Origin: Candidatus Aquidulcis sp.
GTDB taxonomy: Bacteria; Chloroflexota; Anaerolineae; Anaerolineales; UBA4823
Length of the DNA stretch: 64,000 nucleotides
NCBI GenBank assembly: GCA_020723385.1
Contig: DYIZ01000013.1
Coordinates: forward strand, 1 to 64,000
Direction: 5' to 3'
A program made the position numbers and the translations under genes. This document shows, piece by piece, positions 26,154 through 34,378 of the stretch (within the stretch, counting starts at the first letter, position 1; every line of letters starts with the position of its first letter). The notes under the pieces are model-generated. The model did not search any database and had not been told where the DNA came from. It saw only the letters and a list, made by a program, of their open reading frames with translations.

Positions 26154-27290
26154 TCACTCGCTGATCATACTCGAACGGAATAACCAATAAAACAGGCCAA
26201 TCGCCACCAGCGCGATCAGTGTCATCAAAACCGATGCGGCTGCGCCATACCCATACAACTGGTTGTTGAATGTCTGGCGGACGATGACGATCAGCAGCAG
26301 GTTGACGTGCTTGCCCAGATCGAGGGCAGTATTGAACATGGAGGTCGCGATGTTGTAGGGGCCAAATCCGAAGAAGTTATATATGATGCCGAACATGGTG
26401 GTAATGACCATAATTGGCTTGAGATAAGGTAAAGTGATGTAGCGGAATCTCTGCCAACCATTGGCCCCGTCCACAGAAGCGGCCTCGTATAAATCCTGGG
26501 GGATCACCTGCAAGTTGGCGAGCAGCATCACCGTAGGGAATGGTAAACCGCTCCACATGCCGGCAATGATCAGGGCCGTACGGGCGTTAGGACCGATGAG
26601 CCAGGAAATTGGTTTGGGGTTGAGCAGCCAGGCAATGGTCTTGGGATTGAATTCCCAAAACCAAAATATCTTATCCATGCCAGTCAACAGCCAAGTCAGG
26701 ATGGTATGCAGAAAAGTCTGAAAACCATCCGGGACCATCGTCATAAAGTCCAGGTAGAAGCGGTTGGCCAGACCTCCCCGCTGGAGCCAGATGAACTGGA
26801 AGACAATGCCGACGACAAAGGTTGGCACGACCCACGGGAGCAGCACCAGCGTGCGGGCCAGGCCGCGCCCCCAGAATTTACGGTTGAGCAGCAGCGCCAG
26901 GATCAAACCGATCCCCAATGTGCCAATTTGTAGCCAGAGGCAGAACCAAAACGAGTTGATCAGCGCCTGAAACAGGCCTTTGATGTTGGCGTCTCCGGTG
27001 CCCAAAACGATCCCGCCGATGATCTTCTCGTAGTGAGCGAAGCCCACAAACGGCGCACGCAGGTATTGCAACAGGGTGCGCACGTTGAGATCGAGCAGTG
27101 ACATATACAACGCCTGCACGGTCGGGATGATGTGGATCAACAGCATGGCGAGCACCGCCGGGAGGATGAAAACGTAGGCCATGCGGTGCTGGAAAATTCG
27201 CCGGAAGATGTTTCTGCGTCTTTCCCGGGGGGCTTTCGGTTTCATACTCTGCTGTAAGGTCTTGGTCAAGGACATCAGTCTGCTATCCAT
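26154..27290 (-). CDS. Sugar ABC transporter permease (MalF/CebF type)
   Basis: 378 residues with at least six membrane helices; the N-terminal 40 residues are basic. EAA loop YEAASVDGANGWQRFRYITL. It is somewhat longer than usual because of an extended periplasmic segment around residues 160-210. Forms the channel with the following permease. Ribosome binding site aaaggag. Confidence 0.93.
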   Translation of the reverse strand: MDSRLMSLTKTLQQSMKPKAPRERRRNIFRRIFQHRMAYVFILPAVLAMLLIHIIPTVQALYMSLLDLNVRTLLQYLRAPFVGFAHYEKIIGGIVLGTGDANIKGLFQALINSFWFCLWLQIGTLGIGLILALLLNRKFWGRGLARTLVLLPWVVPTFVVGIVFQFIWLQRGGLANRFYLDFMTMVPDGFQTFLHTILTWLLTGMDKIFWFWEFNPKTIAWLLNPKPISWLIGPNARTALIIAGMWSGLPFPTVMLLANLQVIPQDLYEAASVDGANGWQRFRYITLPYLKPIMVITTMFGIIYNFFGFGPYNIATSMFNTALDLGKHVNLLLIVIVRQTFNNQLYGYGAAASVLMTLIALVAIGLFYWLFRSSMISE

Positions 27291-27319
27291 GGGCTGCTCC
27301 TTTTTCGATCAAACGAACT

Positions 27320-27420
27320 GGGCAGGGGCTACCTGATTTCAGTATGAACCCCTGCCCTGTAATCATAAATCCGATTGAGGAGGCAGACAAGTAGATTCGT
27401 AATCGTTCTTGCCTGCCTCC
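27320..27420 (-). promoter_or_regulatory. Two hairpins between the binding-protein and permease genes
   Basis: Hairpin 1 arms gggcagggg (27320-27328) / cccctgccc (27349-27357); hairpin 2 arms ggaggcagacaag (27379-27391) / cttgcctgcctcc (27408-27420), one G-U pair. Such hairpins after a binding-protein gene commonly stabilise its message or partly terminate, giving more binding protein than permease. Confidence 0.55.
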
Positions 27421-27436
27421 GTAGAGTCACATGAAA

Positions 27437-29975
27437 CTATTTGAGCAGCTCATTGACTGCCGCAGCAGCCTCGTCGAGCTTGGCTTTGATTGCTTCCGCG
27501 GTGATCGGGGTACCGAGACCAGCGGCGGCTACATCTTCCCAGATGCTCTGGATGGCGGTCTGCAGGGTGTTCTCGACAGCGCCCCACTGAGCAATCGGCA
27601 TGGGGGTTTTGCCCTTGGCCGCAGCGGAGATGAAGACCTGGAACAAAGGATCATCAGCGAAGTAAGGATCCTTCTGGCCATCATTCGAAGCGGGCAGCAT
27701 GGAAACGGCAGTTGAGTAGCGAACCTGCGATTCCTTGCCAGCCAGGAACTTCACAAACTCGAAAGCCTGGTCTGGATACTGGCAGGTATTGAAGATACCG
27801 AGGTTGGAGCCACCGACGAAGGTGTACTGCCCACCAGGGCCAGCCGGCATTTCGGCGACACCGAAGTTCTCGGAGACAACCGCAGGCCAGGCTGCATCAC
27901 CCGTGGCACGCGAGTTCGCAATTTCCCAAGGGCCAGCAAAAATCATCGCCGCACGACCACCGTTGAATTCACCCTCTGCCGAAGCCGAGTTCAACTCCAG
28001 CGTGTTCTCAGGGGTCAATCCATTGGCGAATAGCGAGGTGTACATTGCCATAGCATCAACTGAATCGCTGGAGGCAAATGCAGCCGCGCTGCCATCGGAA
28101 GTCAGCAGATCGCCGCCGAAAGCCCAGATCCACATCGAAGCATTCTGCCACACGTTCCAGTCATTCTTTCCGGGGTGAACGAACGCTGCGATCGGGCTGC
28201 CTTCTGCATCCGTCAGATTCAAATCACGAATCTTGCCCATCGCCGCTACAAACGAGTCCACATCCTTGAAGGCTTCCGCTTCCGTCAGCCCTGCCTGCTC
28301 GAGAATATCCTTGCGGTACCCAATCGCACGCACATCCGCAAACCACGGGATCGTCGCTACGTTGCCCTCAAAGACACTCGATTCCCACGAGGCGTTCACA
28401 AAGTTTTCCGCACCACCCACCGCTGCAACTTCTTCAGCAGTGTAGAAGCGCAACCCGCCCATCGCTGCAAACGTCGGCACCCAGGTCGTGCCGAGCTGCG
28501 ACACGCAGGGGCCTTCACCACCCTGGGAAGCGGTCTGGATCTTGCCATAGGCATCGCCCCAGCCAACCACCTCAGCGGTGATTTTGATCTCAGGATGAAG
28601 TTTTTCGAACTCCGCAATTTCTACGTCAATCATGCCCTGAGGATCTGAGCCGTTCGGCATGATCCACATGGTGAATTCAGCAGCTTCGAGTGTCTTGGGA
28701 GGCTCGGCAGTCGGAGCCGGAGCGCCCAACACATCGTTGACGCTGGTGGCTGCTTCGAGCAGCTTGGTCTGGATAACATCTTTACCCAGTTCGGTCCCGA
28801 CGCCAGCGGCAGCTACTTCTTCCCAAATGCCCTGGATAGCGGTCTGGAGGGTGTTCTCGACAGCGCCCCACTGAGCAATCGGCATGGGGGTCTTGCCCTT
28901 GGCCGCAGCGGAGATGAAGACCTGGAACAGAGGATCATCAGCGAAGTAGGGATCCTTCTGGCCGTCATTCGAAGCGGGCAGCATAGAAACGGCAGTTGAG
29001 TAGCGAACCTGCGATTCCTTGCCAGCCAGGTATTGGACCAGTTTTACCGCAGCATCCGGGTATTGGCAGGTTTTGAAGATACCGAGGTTGGAGCCACCGA
29101 CGAAGGTGTATTGCCCACCAGGGCCAGCCGGCATTTCGGCGACGCTGAAGTTCTCGGAGACAACCGCAGGCCAGGCGGCATCACCTGTGGCGCGGGAGTT
29201 CGCAATTTCCCACGGGCCAGCGAAGACCATCGCTGCACGACCACCATTGAATTCACCCTCTGCCGAAGCCGAGTTCAACTCCAGCGTGTTCTCAGGGGTC
29301 AATCCATTGGCGAATAGCGAGGTGTACATTGCCATAGCATCAACTGAATCGCTGGAGGCAAATGCAGCCGCGCTGCCATCGGAAGTCAGCAGATCGCCGC
29401 CGAAAGCCCAGATCCACATCGAAGCATTCTGCCACACGTTCCAGTCGTTCTTTCCGGGGTGAACGAACGCTGCGATCGGGCTGCCTTCCGCGTCAGTCAG
29501 GTTCAAGTCGCGGATCTTGCCCATCGCTGCAACCATCGAGTCCAGATCCTTGAAGGCTTCGGCTTCTGTCAATCCAGCCTGTTCGAGAATATCCTTGCGG
29601 TAACCAATTGCACGAACATCCGCAAACCACGGGATCGTCGCAACATTGCCCTCGAAGACGCTCGATTCCCACGACGCCTTCACGAAGGTCTCTGCGCCGC
29701 CCACTGCAGCAACTTCCTCTGCCGTGAAGAAGCGCAACCCGCCCATCGCAGCAAAGGTCGGCACCCAGGTCGTGCCAAACTGTGACACGCAGGGGCCTTC
29801 ACCACCCTGGGAAGCGGTCTGGATCTTGCCATAGGCATCGCCCCAGCCAACCACCTCAGCAGTGACTTTGATGTCGGGATTCAGTTCCATGAATGCAGCC
29901 AATTCGGCGTCAATCATGCCCTGCGGATCTGAGCCGTTCGGCATGATCCACATCTTCAATTCGACACCACCCGCC
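27437..29975. repeat. Direct tandem repeat, period 1281 bases
   Basis: The two halves of the binding-protein gene are DNA repeats in tandem; for example atgatccaca occurs at 28661 and 29942. Central blocks (about 27965-28165 and 29246-29446) look nearly identical at DNA level while the outer parts have diverged. This mosaic fits an old duplication homogenised by gene conversion. Confidence 0.85.
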
Positions 29976-30121
29976 GGGGGCGTGGTGGGTTTTGTCTCAG
30001 CCGTCGGCACAGCGGTCGGCTGAACGACTTCGGTGGGTTCCTCGGTGGGCTTGCCACATGCGGTCAAGACCATACTGAAGACGACCACCAGGCTCAAAAT
30101 AACCATCAAATAGCGTTTCAT
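27437..30121 (-). CDS. Double-domain sugar-binding lipoprotein (fused tandem duplicate)
   Basis: 894 residues, twice the normal length. A signal peptide ends in the lipobox VLTACGK (Cys at about 22). Two complete family 1 solute-binding domains follow, each beginning MWIMPNGSDPQGMID, at about residue 54 and residue 481; their spacing is exactly 1281 bases (427 codons). A Pro/Ala-rich linker (GAPAPTAEPPKTLEAAE) joins them, like the linker after a lipobox. The two halves are almost identical over long stretches but differ at their ends (ELAAFMELNPDIKV versus EIAEFEKLHPEIKI). The gene is directly followed by its two permeases and preceded by a CelR-type operator, so cello-oligosaccharides are the likely ligand. 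Confidence 0.9.
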   Translation of the reverse strand: MKRYLMVILSLVVVFSMVLTACGKPTEEPTEVVQPTAVPTAETKPTTPPAGGVELKMWIMPNGSDPQGMIDAELAAFMELNPDIKVTAEVVGWGDAYGKIQTASQGGEGPCVSQFGTTWVPTFAAMGGLRFFTAEEVAAVGGAETFVKASWESSVFEGNVATIPWFADVRAIGYRKDILEQAGLTEAEAFKDLDSMVAAMGKIRDLNLTDAEGSPIAAFVHPGKNDWNVWQNASMWIWAFGGDLLTSDGSAAAFASSDSVDAMAMYTSLFANGLTPENTLELNSASAEGEFNGGRAAMVFAGPWEIANSRATGDAAWPAVVSENFSVAEMPAGPGGQYTFVGGSNLGIFKTCQYPDAAVKLVQYLAGKESQVRYSTAVSMLPASNDGQKDPYFADDPLFQVFISAAAKGKTPMPIAQWGAVENTLQTAIQGIWEEVAAAGVGTELGKDVIQTKLLEAATSVNDVLGAPAPTAEPPKTLEAAEFTMWIMPNGSDPQGMIDVEIAEFEKLHPEIKITAEVVGWGDAYGKIQTASQGGEGPCVSQLGTTWVPTFAAMGGLRFYTAEEVAAVGGAENFVNASWESSVFEGNVATIPWFADVRAIGYRKDILEQAGLTEAEAFKDVDSFVAAMGKIRDLNLTDAEGSPIAAFVHPGKNDWNVWQNASMWIWAFGGDLLTSDGSAAAFASSDSVDAMAMYTSLFANGLTPENTLELNSASAEGEFNGGRAAMIFAGPWEIANSRATGDAAWPAVVSENFGVAEMPAGPGGQYTFVGGSNLGIFNTCQYPDQAFEFVKFLAGKESQVRYSTAVSMLPASNDGQKDPYFADDPLFQVFISAAAKGKTPMPIAQWGAVENTLQTAIQSIWEDVAAAGLGTPITAEAIKAKLDEAAAAVNELLK

Positions 30122-30161
30122 TTTGCTTCTCCTTCTAGAAAGTGTTAGTTGAACGGTTTTT

Positions 30162-30177
30162 GTGGGAGCGCTCCCAC
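30162..30177. promoter_or_regulatory. CelR/CebR-type operator upstream of the binding-protein gene
   Basis: The perfect palindrome gtgggagcgctcccac contains TGGGAGCGCTCCCA, the known box of Thermobifida CelR and Streptomyces CebR. It lies 41 bases upstream of the lipoprotein start. A tattttt-like -10 may lie just upstream, but no clear -35 was seen. Confidence 0.85.
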
Positions 30178-30229
30178 GCGGCTGTAAAATAACTGCTCTG
30201 GGCGGTTTTTCTCCTTCGGAAACACCTCC

Positions 30230-31237
30230 TCAACGGTTTGCCGAGCCGCATGAGGCTCGGATTACTAATTCAGTTGGTAAAATAACACGACGTGGCGATG
30301 GATCGGGGTGCTCCATCATATCTATCAATGTCTCAGCAGCCACCGCGCCGGCTCGCGCGATGGGTTGGCGGATTGTCGTCAACGGTGGTTCGGTGCGTGC
30401 TGCGAAAGGCATATCGTCGAAACTGACAGCGGCGATATCTTGAGGAACACGCAAACCGGCATCGCGGATCATACGCAACGCGCCAACCGCCATCGCATCG
30501 CTGGCGGCGAATACAGCTTCTGGCTGCCGAGAAATCAGGCGCTGCATGGCGGCATAACCGCCGTCTTCGGTGAAATCGCCCTCTACGATCAAATCTGGGT
30601 CTGCCGGCAGGCCCCACTGCCGCAATGCTGCGCGATACCCTTCCAGGCGGTCAATCCCCGCAATCATGTTGTGTGGGCCGGTAATTGTCGCAATCCTGCG
30701 ATAACCTAATCGAAGCAGATGAGCGACGATCTCGCGCGCGCTGTTTTGATTATCTACGTCAACGTAACTGACCTGGAGTTTCGATGGATGCCGCCCAATC
30801 AAAATGAACGGCATATCCGCATCGGTCAATGCTTCGAGAAGCGGATCGTCCAGGAGCGAAGAAGCCAACACCACCCCATCAATGAATTTATTATTCAATA
30901 CCTGGCGAACGGTGCGCCGTTCGTAATCGGGATCGGCGACCCACAGCATGACCGAGTGGTCGTGCGCATTGCAGGCCGATGAAACGCCCTGGATCAACAA
31001 GGGGAAATACGGATCGGAAAACAGGCGGCTGACCCCCATCGGGATAACAAGACCGAGGACGTGGGTGCGCCCCCCTGCCAGGCTGCGCGCCACAGCGTTA
31101 GGCTGGTAATTGAGTCGCTGAATGATTTCTTGCACCCGCTCACGGGTAAGCGGGCTAACGCGGGCATCACGATTGATAACCCGAGAGACGGTCGAGCGTG
31201 AAACACCACTGAGTTTAGCGATTTCTTCGAGTTTCAT
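30230..31237 (-). CDS. LacI-family repressor of the sugar cluster
   Basis: 335 residues. The N-terminal helix-turn-helix is EEIAKLSGVSRSTVSRVIN and is followed by a hinge and a periplasmic-binding-protein-like sensor domain (VLGLVIPMGVSRLFSDPY onwards). It is flanked on both sides by its probable operators, indicating self-repression and control of the transporter operon. By the operator sequence, cellobiose or cello-oligosaccharide is the likely inducer. The stop lies about 53 bases upstream of the downstream operator. Confidence 0.92.
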   Translation of the reverse strand: MKLEEIAKLSGVSRSTVSRVINRDARVSPLTRERVQEIIQRLNYQPNAVARSLAGGRTHVLGLVIPMGVSRLFSDPYFPLLIQGVSSACNAHDHSVMLWVADPDYERRTVRQVLNNKFIDGVVLASSLLDDPLLEALTDADMPFILIGRHPSKLQVSYVDVDNQNSAREIVAHLLRLGYRRIATITGPHNMIAGIDRLEGYRAALRQWGLPADPDLIVEGDFTEDGGYAAMQRLISRQPEAVFAASDAMAVGALRMIRDAGLRVPQDIAAVSFDDMPFAARTEPPLTTIRQPIARAGAVAAETLIDMMEHPDPSPRRVILPTELVIRASCGSANR

Positions 31238-31250
31238 CGTTGCCGGAATT

Positions 31251-31264
31251 TGGGAGCGCTCTCA
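31251..31264. promoter_or_regulatory. Second CelR-type operator, one mismatch
   Basis: TGGGAGCGCTCTCA, one base from the perfect box. It lies in the 5' leader of the repressor gene, 92 bases centre to centre from the perfect box at 31343. Two such boxes could support looping. Confidence 0.75.
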
Positions 31265-31342
31265 TATAATCGTATAAAAAAGGACAATAAATGCCCGTTT
31301 TGCTTTGTTTTTATTCCATTTTGCACAAGGATTGCTCGCGAT

Positions 31343-31356
31343 TGGGAGCGCTCCCA
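31343..31356. promoter_or_regulatory. Third CelR-type operator at the repressor promoter
   Basis: Perfect TGGGAGCGCTCCCA. It covers the expected transcription start of the minus-strand promoter at 31362-31390, the ideal position for repression. Confidence 0.85.
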
Positions 31357-31361
31357 CAGAT

Positions 31362-31390
31362 ATAATACATGAGATTTTCTGGCGTGTCAA
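31362..31390 (-). promoter_or_regulatory. Sigma-70-type promoter of the repressor gene
   Basis: On the minus strand: -35 TTGACA (31390-31385), a 17-base spacer, and -10 TATTAT (31367-31362). Transcription would start near 31355, inside the operator, leaving a leader of about 118 bases. Confidence 0.8.
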
Positions 31391-31722
31391 GTATGAATTC
31401 CCAACTTTTAGGCCATCTTCGACCAGAGATTTATAAAACGCGTCGGATTCCAACGAATTCAGTAAAATACCTCACTAAAACGACAAGATCACAGGTCATC
31501 GAGTTGGAGTAAAAAATATCCGCTTGGAAAGTCAGAAAACAAAGAAGGTACAAGTGCCGCGAACATCTTTTCCTACCTTCCTTGCTTCCTTAGAGAAAAA
31601 GCGACGCGGCTCAACTGAAGTGAAACACACCCAAAACGACGATTGTGCCTTAGAACGATTTTCCGCCAGGCCACAAGCGGCTTACAACAAGGTGAAATCT
31701 TTCACCTGAAAGGCATGACACC
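31391..31722. other. Gap without a recognisable gene
   Basis: No convincing gene, RNA or repeat. A 61-codon open frame at 31524-31709 has no family resemblance and no good ribosome binding site. The region must hold the promoter of the M20 peptidase; none stands out. TATAAT at 31361 (plus strand) lacks a matching -35. Confidence 0.5.
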
Positions 31723-32853
31723 ATGATCCCAATTGACCAATTCCAATCTAAAACCCCTCATCTGCTGGCGCTGCTCACAAAGCTGGTCGAGGTCGAATCC
31801 CCCTCCACCGATAAAAGCGCAGTTGACCGCCTGGGAACGATGATCGCCCAGGAGATGGGCAGGTTGGGCGCAGTGGTAACTGTTGAAACTCACGCCGATG
31901 CCGGAAATAATATCGTCGGACGTTGGGCCAACAATTCCGAGGAGAATGGCATCCTGATCTTGTGTCACATGGATACCGTATTCAATCTCGGTACCCTGGC
32001 GCAGCGCCCGGTGCGCATCGAAAATGGGCGGTTTTACGGCCCCGGCGCGCTGGATATGAAAGCTGGCATCGCCATTGCTTTGACAGCGCTCACCGTTTTG
32101 AAAGATTCCAACGATTGGCCCCCACGCCCAATCACATTCCTTTGTACTTCCGATGAAGAAATAGGCAGCCAGCATTCGCGGGCATTGATCGAGAGCCTGG
32201 CGACTGAATCCACGTTGGTGCTCTGCCTAGAACCAGCGCTCCCCGATGGCGCAGTGAAGACCGCCCGTAAAGGCACCGGGGATATCGAGATCACCGCCTA
32301 CGGGGTCGCGGCCCATGCGGGAGGCGATCACGCCCGAGGGGTCAATGCCATCGAGGAATTATCCCACCACATCCTGGCTGTTCAACGCCTGACCGATTAC
32401 GACCGGGGGACGACAGTCAGCATCGGGCATGTAAGAGGCGGCACCCGCAGCAACGTCATCCCCGACCGGGCCTGGGCGCTGGCAGACGTGCGCATCATGG
32501 ATCCTGCCGAGGCCGATCGCTTGCGCACCTGGACCGATCAACTCCAACCGGTGCTCAAAGGCGCCCGCGTCGCCGCATCTCTCAGCTTGAACCGCCCTCC
32601 GATGCCGCGCGACCCACAGATGGCAGAGACTTTCCAGCGAGTGCAGGCCATCGGACAAAAAATTGGTTTATCGCTGACCGAGGGCAGCACCGGCGGCGCC
32701 TCCGACGCTAACTTCGTCGCGCCGCTGGGCATCCCGGTGCTGGATGGGCTGGGGCCAGCCGGTGAAGGCGCACACGCCGAGCAAGAATATGTCACCATTG
32801 CCAGCCTGCCCGAGCGCACCGCCCTGCTCGCTGCTATTTTGACCGAGTGGTGA
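31723..32853 (+). CDS. M20 family metallopeptidase (carboxypeptidase G2-like)
   Basis: 376 residues. Zinc-site motifs: CHMDTVF (His and Asp), GPGALDMKAG with the bridging Asp, and CTSDEEIGS with catalytic and metal-binding Glu. The later VAAHAGGDHARGVNA has the dimerisation-domain His. This arrangement matches the glutamate carboxypeptidase/CPG2 branch, which removes C-terminal amino acids from peptides or conjugates. No signal peptide, so cytoplasmic. Not linked to the sugar cluster by direction. Confidence 0.88.
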   Translation: MIPIDQFQSKTPHLLALLTKLVEVESPSTDKSAVDRLGTMIAQEMGRLGAVVTVETHADAGNNIVGRWANNSEENGILILCHMDTVFNLGTLAQRPVRIENGRFYGPGALDMKAGIAIALTALTVLKDSNDWPPRPITFLCTSDEEIGSQHSRALIESLATESTLVLCLEPALPDGAVKTARKGTGDIEITAYGVAAHAGGDHARGVNAIEELSHHILAVQRLTDYDRGTTVSIGHVRGGTRSNVIPDRAWALADVRIMDPAEADRLRTWTDQLQPVLKGARVAASLSLNRPPMPRDPQMAETFQRVQAIGQKIGLSLTEGSTGGASDANFVAPLGIPVLDGLGPAGEGAHAEQEYVTIASLPERTALLAAILTEW

Positions 32854-32858
32854 ACCAA

Positions 32859-32889
32859 GACCTCACAGGTTTTGAAAACCTGTGAGGTC
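32859..32889. terminator. Perfect hairpin between converging genes
   Basis: Perfect 15-base arms gacctcacaggtttt / aaaacctgtgaggtc around one base. It contains T- and A-runs inside the stem, so it may terminate the M20 gene and the converging lipoprotein gene. The same sequence type is also a common mobile palindrome. Confidence 0.6.
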
Positions 32890-32896
32890 ACCTCGA

Positions 32897-34003
32897 TTAT
32901 TCCAGCGCAATGAAGATTTTATCCAGCCCCATATAGCCCCCATCGAAAACCAACATCAGCCCGCGGGCGTTGACCGGCGCTTCGATCTTGGCCTGCGTCA
33001 CCATCTGGCCGCCCGGAAAGATAGTCGAATTGGGCATTGAAAAATAAGACCCATAGTAAAAACCATCGGCGTCTTTCAACCAGATTGCATAATCCGAATT
33101 GATTTCCACATCCTGTGTGCCTTGATTCTGGAATACGAGGTCAATGGCGACATACTTGCATCCCAGAGATGACAGGCTGTCGGGAGGCGGGAAAGTGACG
33201 CCGGTGGCCTGGATAGTCAGGCTGCCAAGCTGGACCACATCGCCTACTTTATAAATCACCGGCTGGCGCTCGCCCTCGAGCGGGGCTGGCGCGGCGACCG
33301 CCGCCGGGTTGGGGCCAAGATCCCAGATGATGCGGCTGGCTGGATAGCCATAATAATCATCCGGGTTCAGGACGAGCAGCGATGGCTGCCCCTCGATGAA
33401 AAACTGCATTGAGACACGGGCACGCTCGCCCGCCGACAAATTCTCCGCGCCGGCGGCGTAGCTATCCTGCCCCTGAACGTCTTTTGACGTGAAGGAATTG
33501 GCAATATAAACCGGACTGCTGCTACGATTGATCGTGAGCAGATCAACAACAAGCGTTTTAGGCATAAACGGATCCTGAACCACGTTCCAGCCCAGCACGA
33601 TCCAGGTAATTTCGCCATAATCTACCCGCTCACCGATGGCATGGGTGTCGGGCGACGGTGTGTAGGCAGGCAGCGGCAGTACGTCAGTCGGCGCGACCTC
33701 CATGCCGCCGCCTGTTGCGCCTCCGACCACAGTTGTCGCAATCGCGGCCTGCGTGGCGCTCACGTCGCCAATGACGCTCACCAATGTTGCCATCGCAGTC
33801 AAGCGAGCGCCTGGCTCTGCCCCTCCTCCGGGCGCGGCCGGCGTACCCATCGAGGCAACCGTGGCCTGCAGAGCCTGGACGGTGCCTATCGGGTCACGCT
33901 CTTGCACCGGTTCGGGGGTCGTGACACTCTTGGCTGCCGGCAGCCCACAAGCCAGTGAAGCAAGCACAAGCAAGCTAAGTGCAAAAATGAATTGTCTCTT
34001 CAT
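32897..34003 (-). CDS. Secreted lipoprotein with a possible DUF4352-like domain
   Basis: 368 residues from the ATG at 34003 (ribosome binding site aggaga); the longer frame to 34132 would translate a dispersed repeat and is rejected. Signal peptide with lipobox LASLACG. Then a Thr/Ala/Pro-rich region and two beta-rich parts; the C-terminal half (VGDVVQLGSLTIQATGV, then YVAIDLVFQNQGTQDVEIN) resembles DUF4352/telokin-like domains that often sit on the outside of Gram-positive-type and Chloroflexota cells. Function unknown. Confidence 0.7.
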   Translation of the reverse strand: MKRQFIFALSLLVLASLACGLPAAKSVTTPEPVQERDPIGTVQALQATVASMGTPAAPGGGAEPGARLTAMATLVSVIGDVSATQAAIATTVVGGATGGGMEVAPTDVLPLPAYTPSPDTHAIGERVDYGEITWIVLGWNVVQDPFMPKTLVVDLLTINRSSSPVYIANSFTSKDVQGQDSYAAGAENLSAGERARVSMQFFIEGQPSLLVLNPDDYYGYPASRIIWDLGPNPAAVAAPAPLEGERQPVIYKVGDVVQLGSLTIQATGVTFPPPDSLSSLGCKYVAIDLVFQNQGTQDVEINSDYAIWLKDADGFYYGSYFSMPNSTIFPGGQMVTQAKIEAPVNARGLMLVFDGGYMGLDKIFIALE

Positions 34004-34068
34004 TCCAATTTCTCCTGACAAGTCTTTGGGGTTTTGGGGTTTCTGGAATTTGCCGTGACACTTGCGGT

Positions 34069-34098
34069 GGACGACGCGGTTGCGCGCAACCGGCGTCC
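34069..34098. repeat. Second copy of the GC-rich palindrome
   Basis: Identical over 30 bases to 8739-8768. Here it lies upstream of the lipoprotein gene, outside the chosen coding region. Confidence 0.75.
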
Positions 34099-34103
34099 GC
34101 CGC

Positions 34104-34378
34104 CCCAGATATGGGTGTGAACCGCTTGACATTGATTTCTCTTTTTATTAAACCGTAACCCGCGACACCTGTCACCCTGCTTTGGGTTGGAATCGTCTGC
34201 CTACTTTAGTGCGTGACACTCATCCTTATCCCCTATCCCCTGACCTCTGTCCGATAGCGAGCCGGATACGCTGGCGTTATAATGCAAAGGCATCCCACAA
34301 TCAGCCTTCATCCACACAACCCAGCGTTCAACTTAATTCCCGGTCACAAAACCATTCGGCCAGACGGAGGGTTTCTCG
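34104..34378. other. Intergenic region before the DUF4091 gene
   Basis: Contains a cctatcccct repeat near 34228 and a possible -10 TATAAT at 34278-34283 without a convincing -35. No gene seen. Confidence 0.4.

Noticed and set aside
27437-30121. Assembly artefact as the explanation of the doubled binding protein
   Set aside because: The two halves differ at many positions, especially at their ends, and the linker between them is unique, which a simple assembly duplication would not give. Long-read confirmation would still be useful.
31361-31366. Plus-strand promoter (TATAAT) for the M20 gene
   Set aside because: No matching -35 at 16-18 bases; the same bases fit much better as the -10 region of the minus-strand repressor promoter.
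31524-31709. Small open frame before the M20 peptidase
   Set aside because: 61 codons, rich in Lys and Ser, no good ribosome binding site and no recognisable motif.
34004-34132. Longer N-terminus of the DUF4352-like lipoprotein
   Set aside because: The extension would translate a dispersed palindrome and place residues ahead of a good signal peptide; the ATG at 34003 has its own ribosome binding site.
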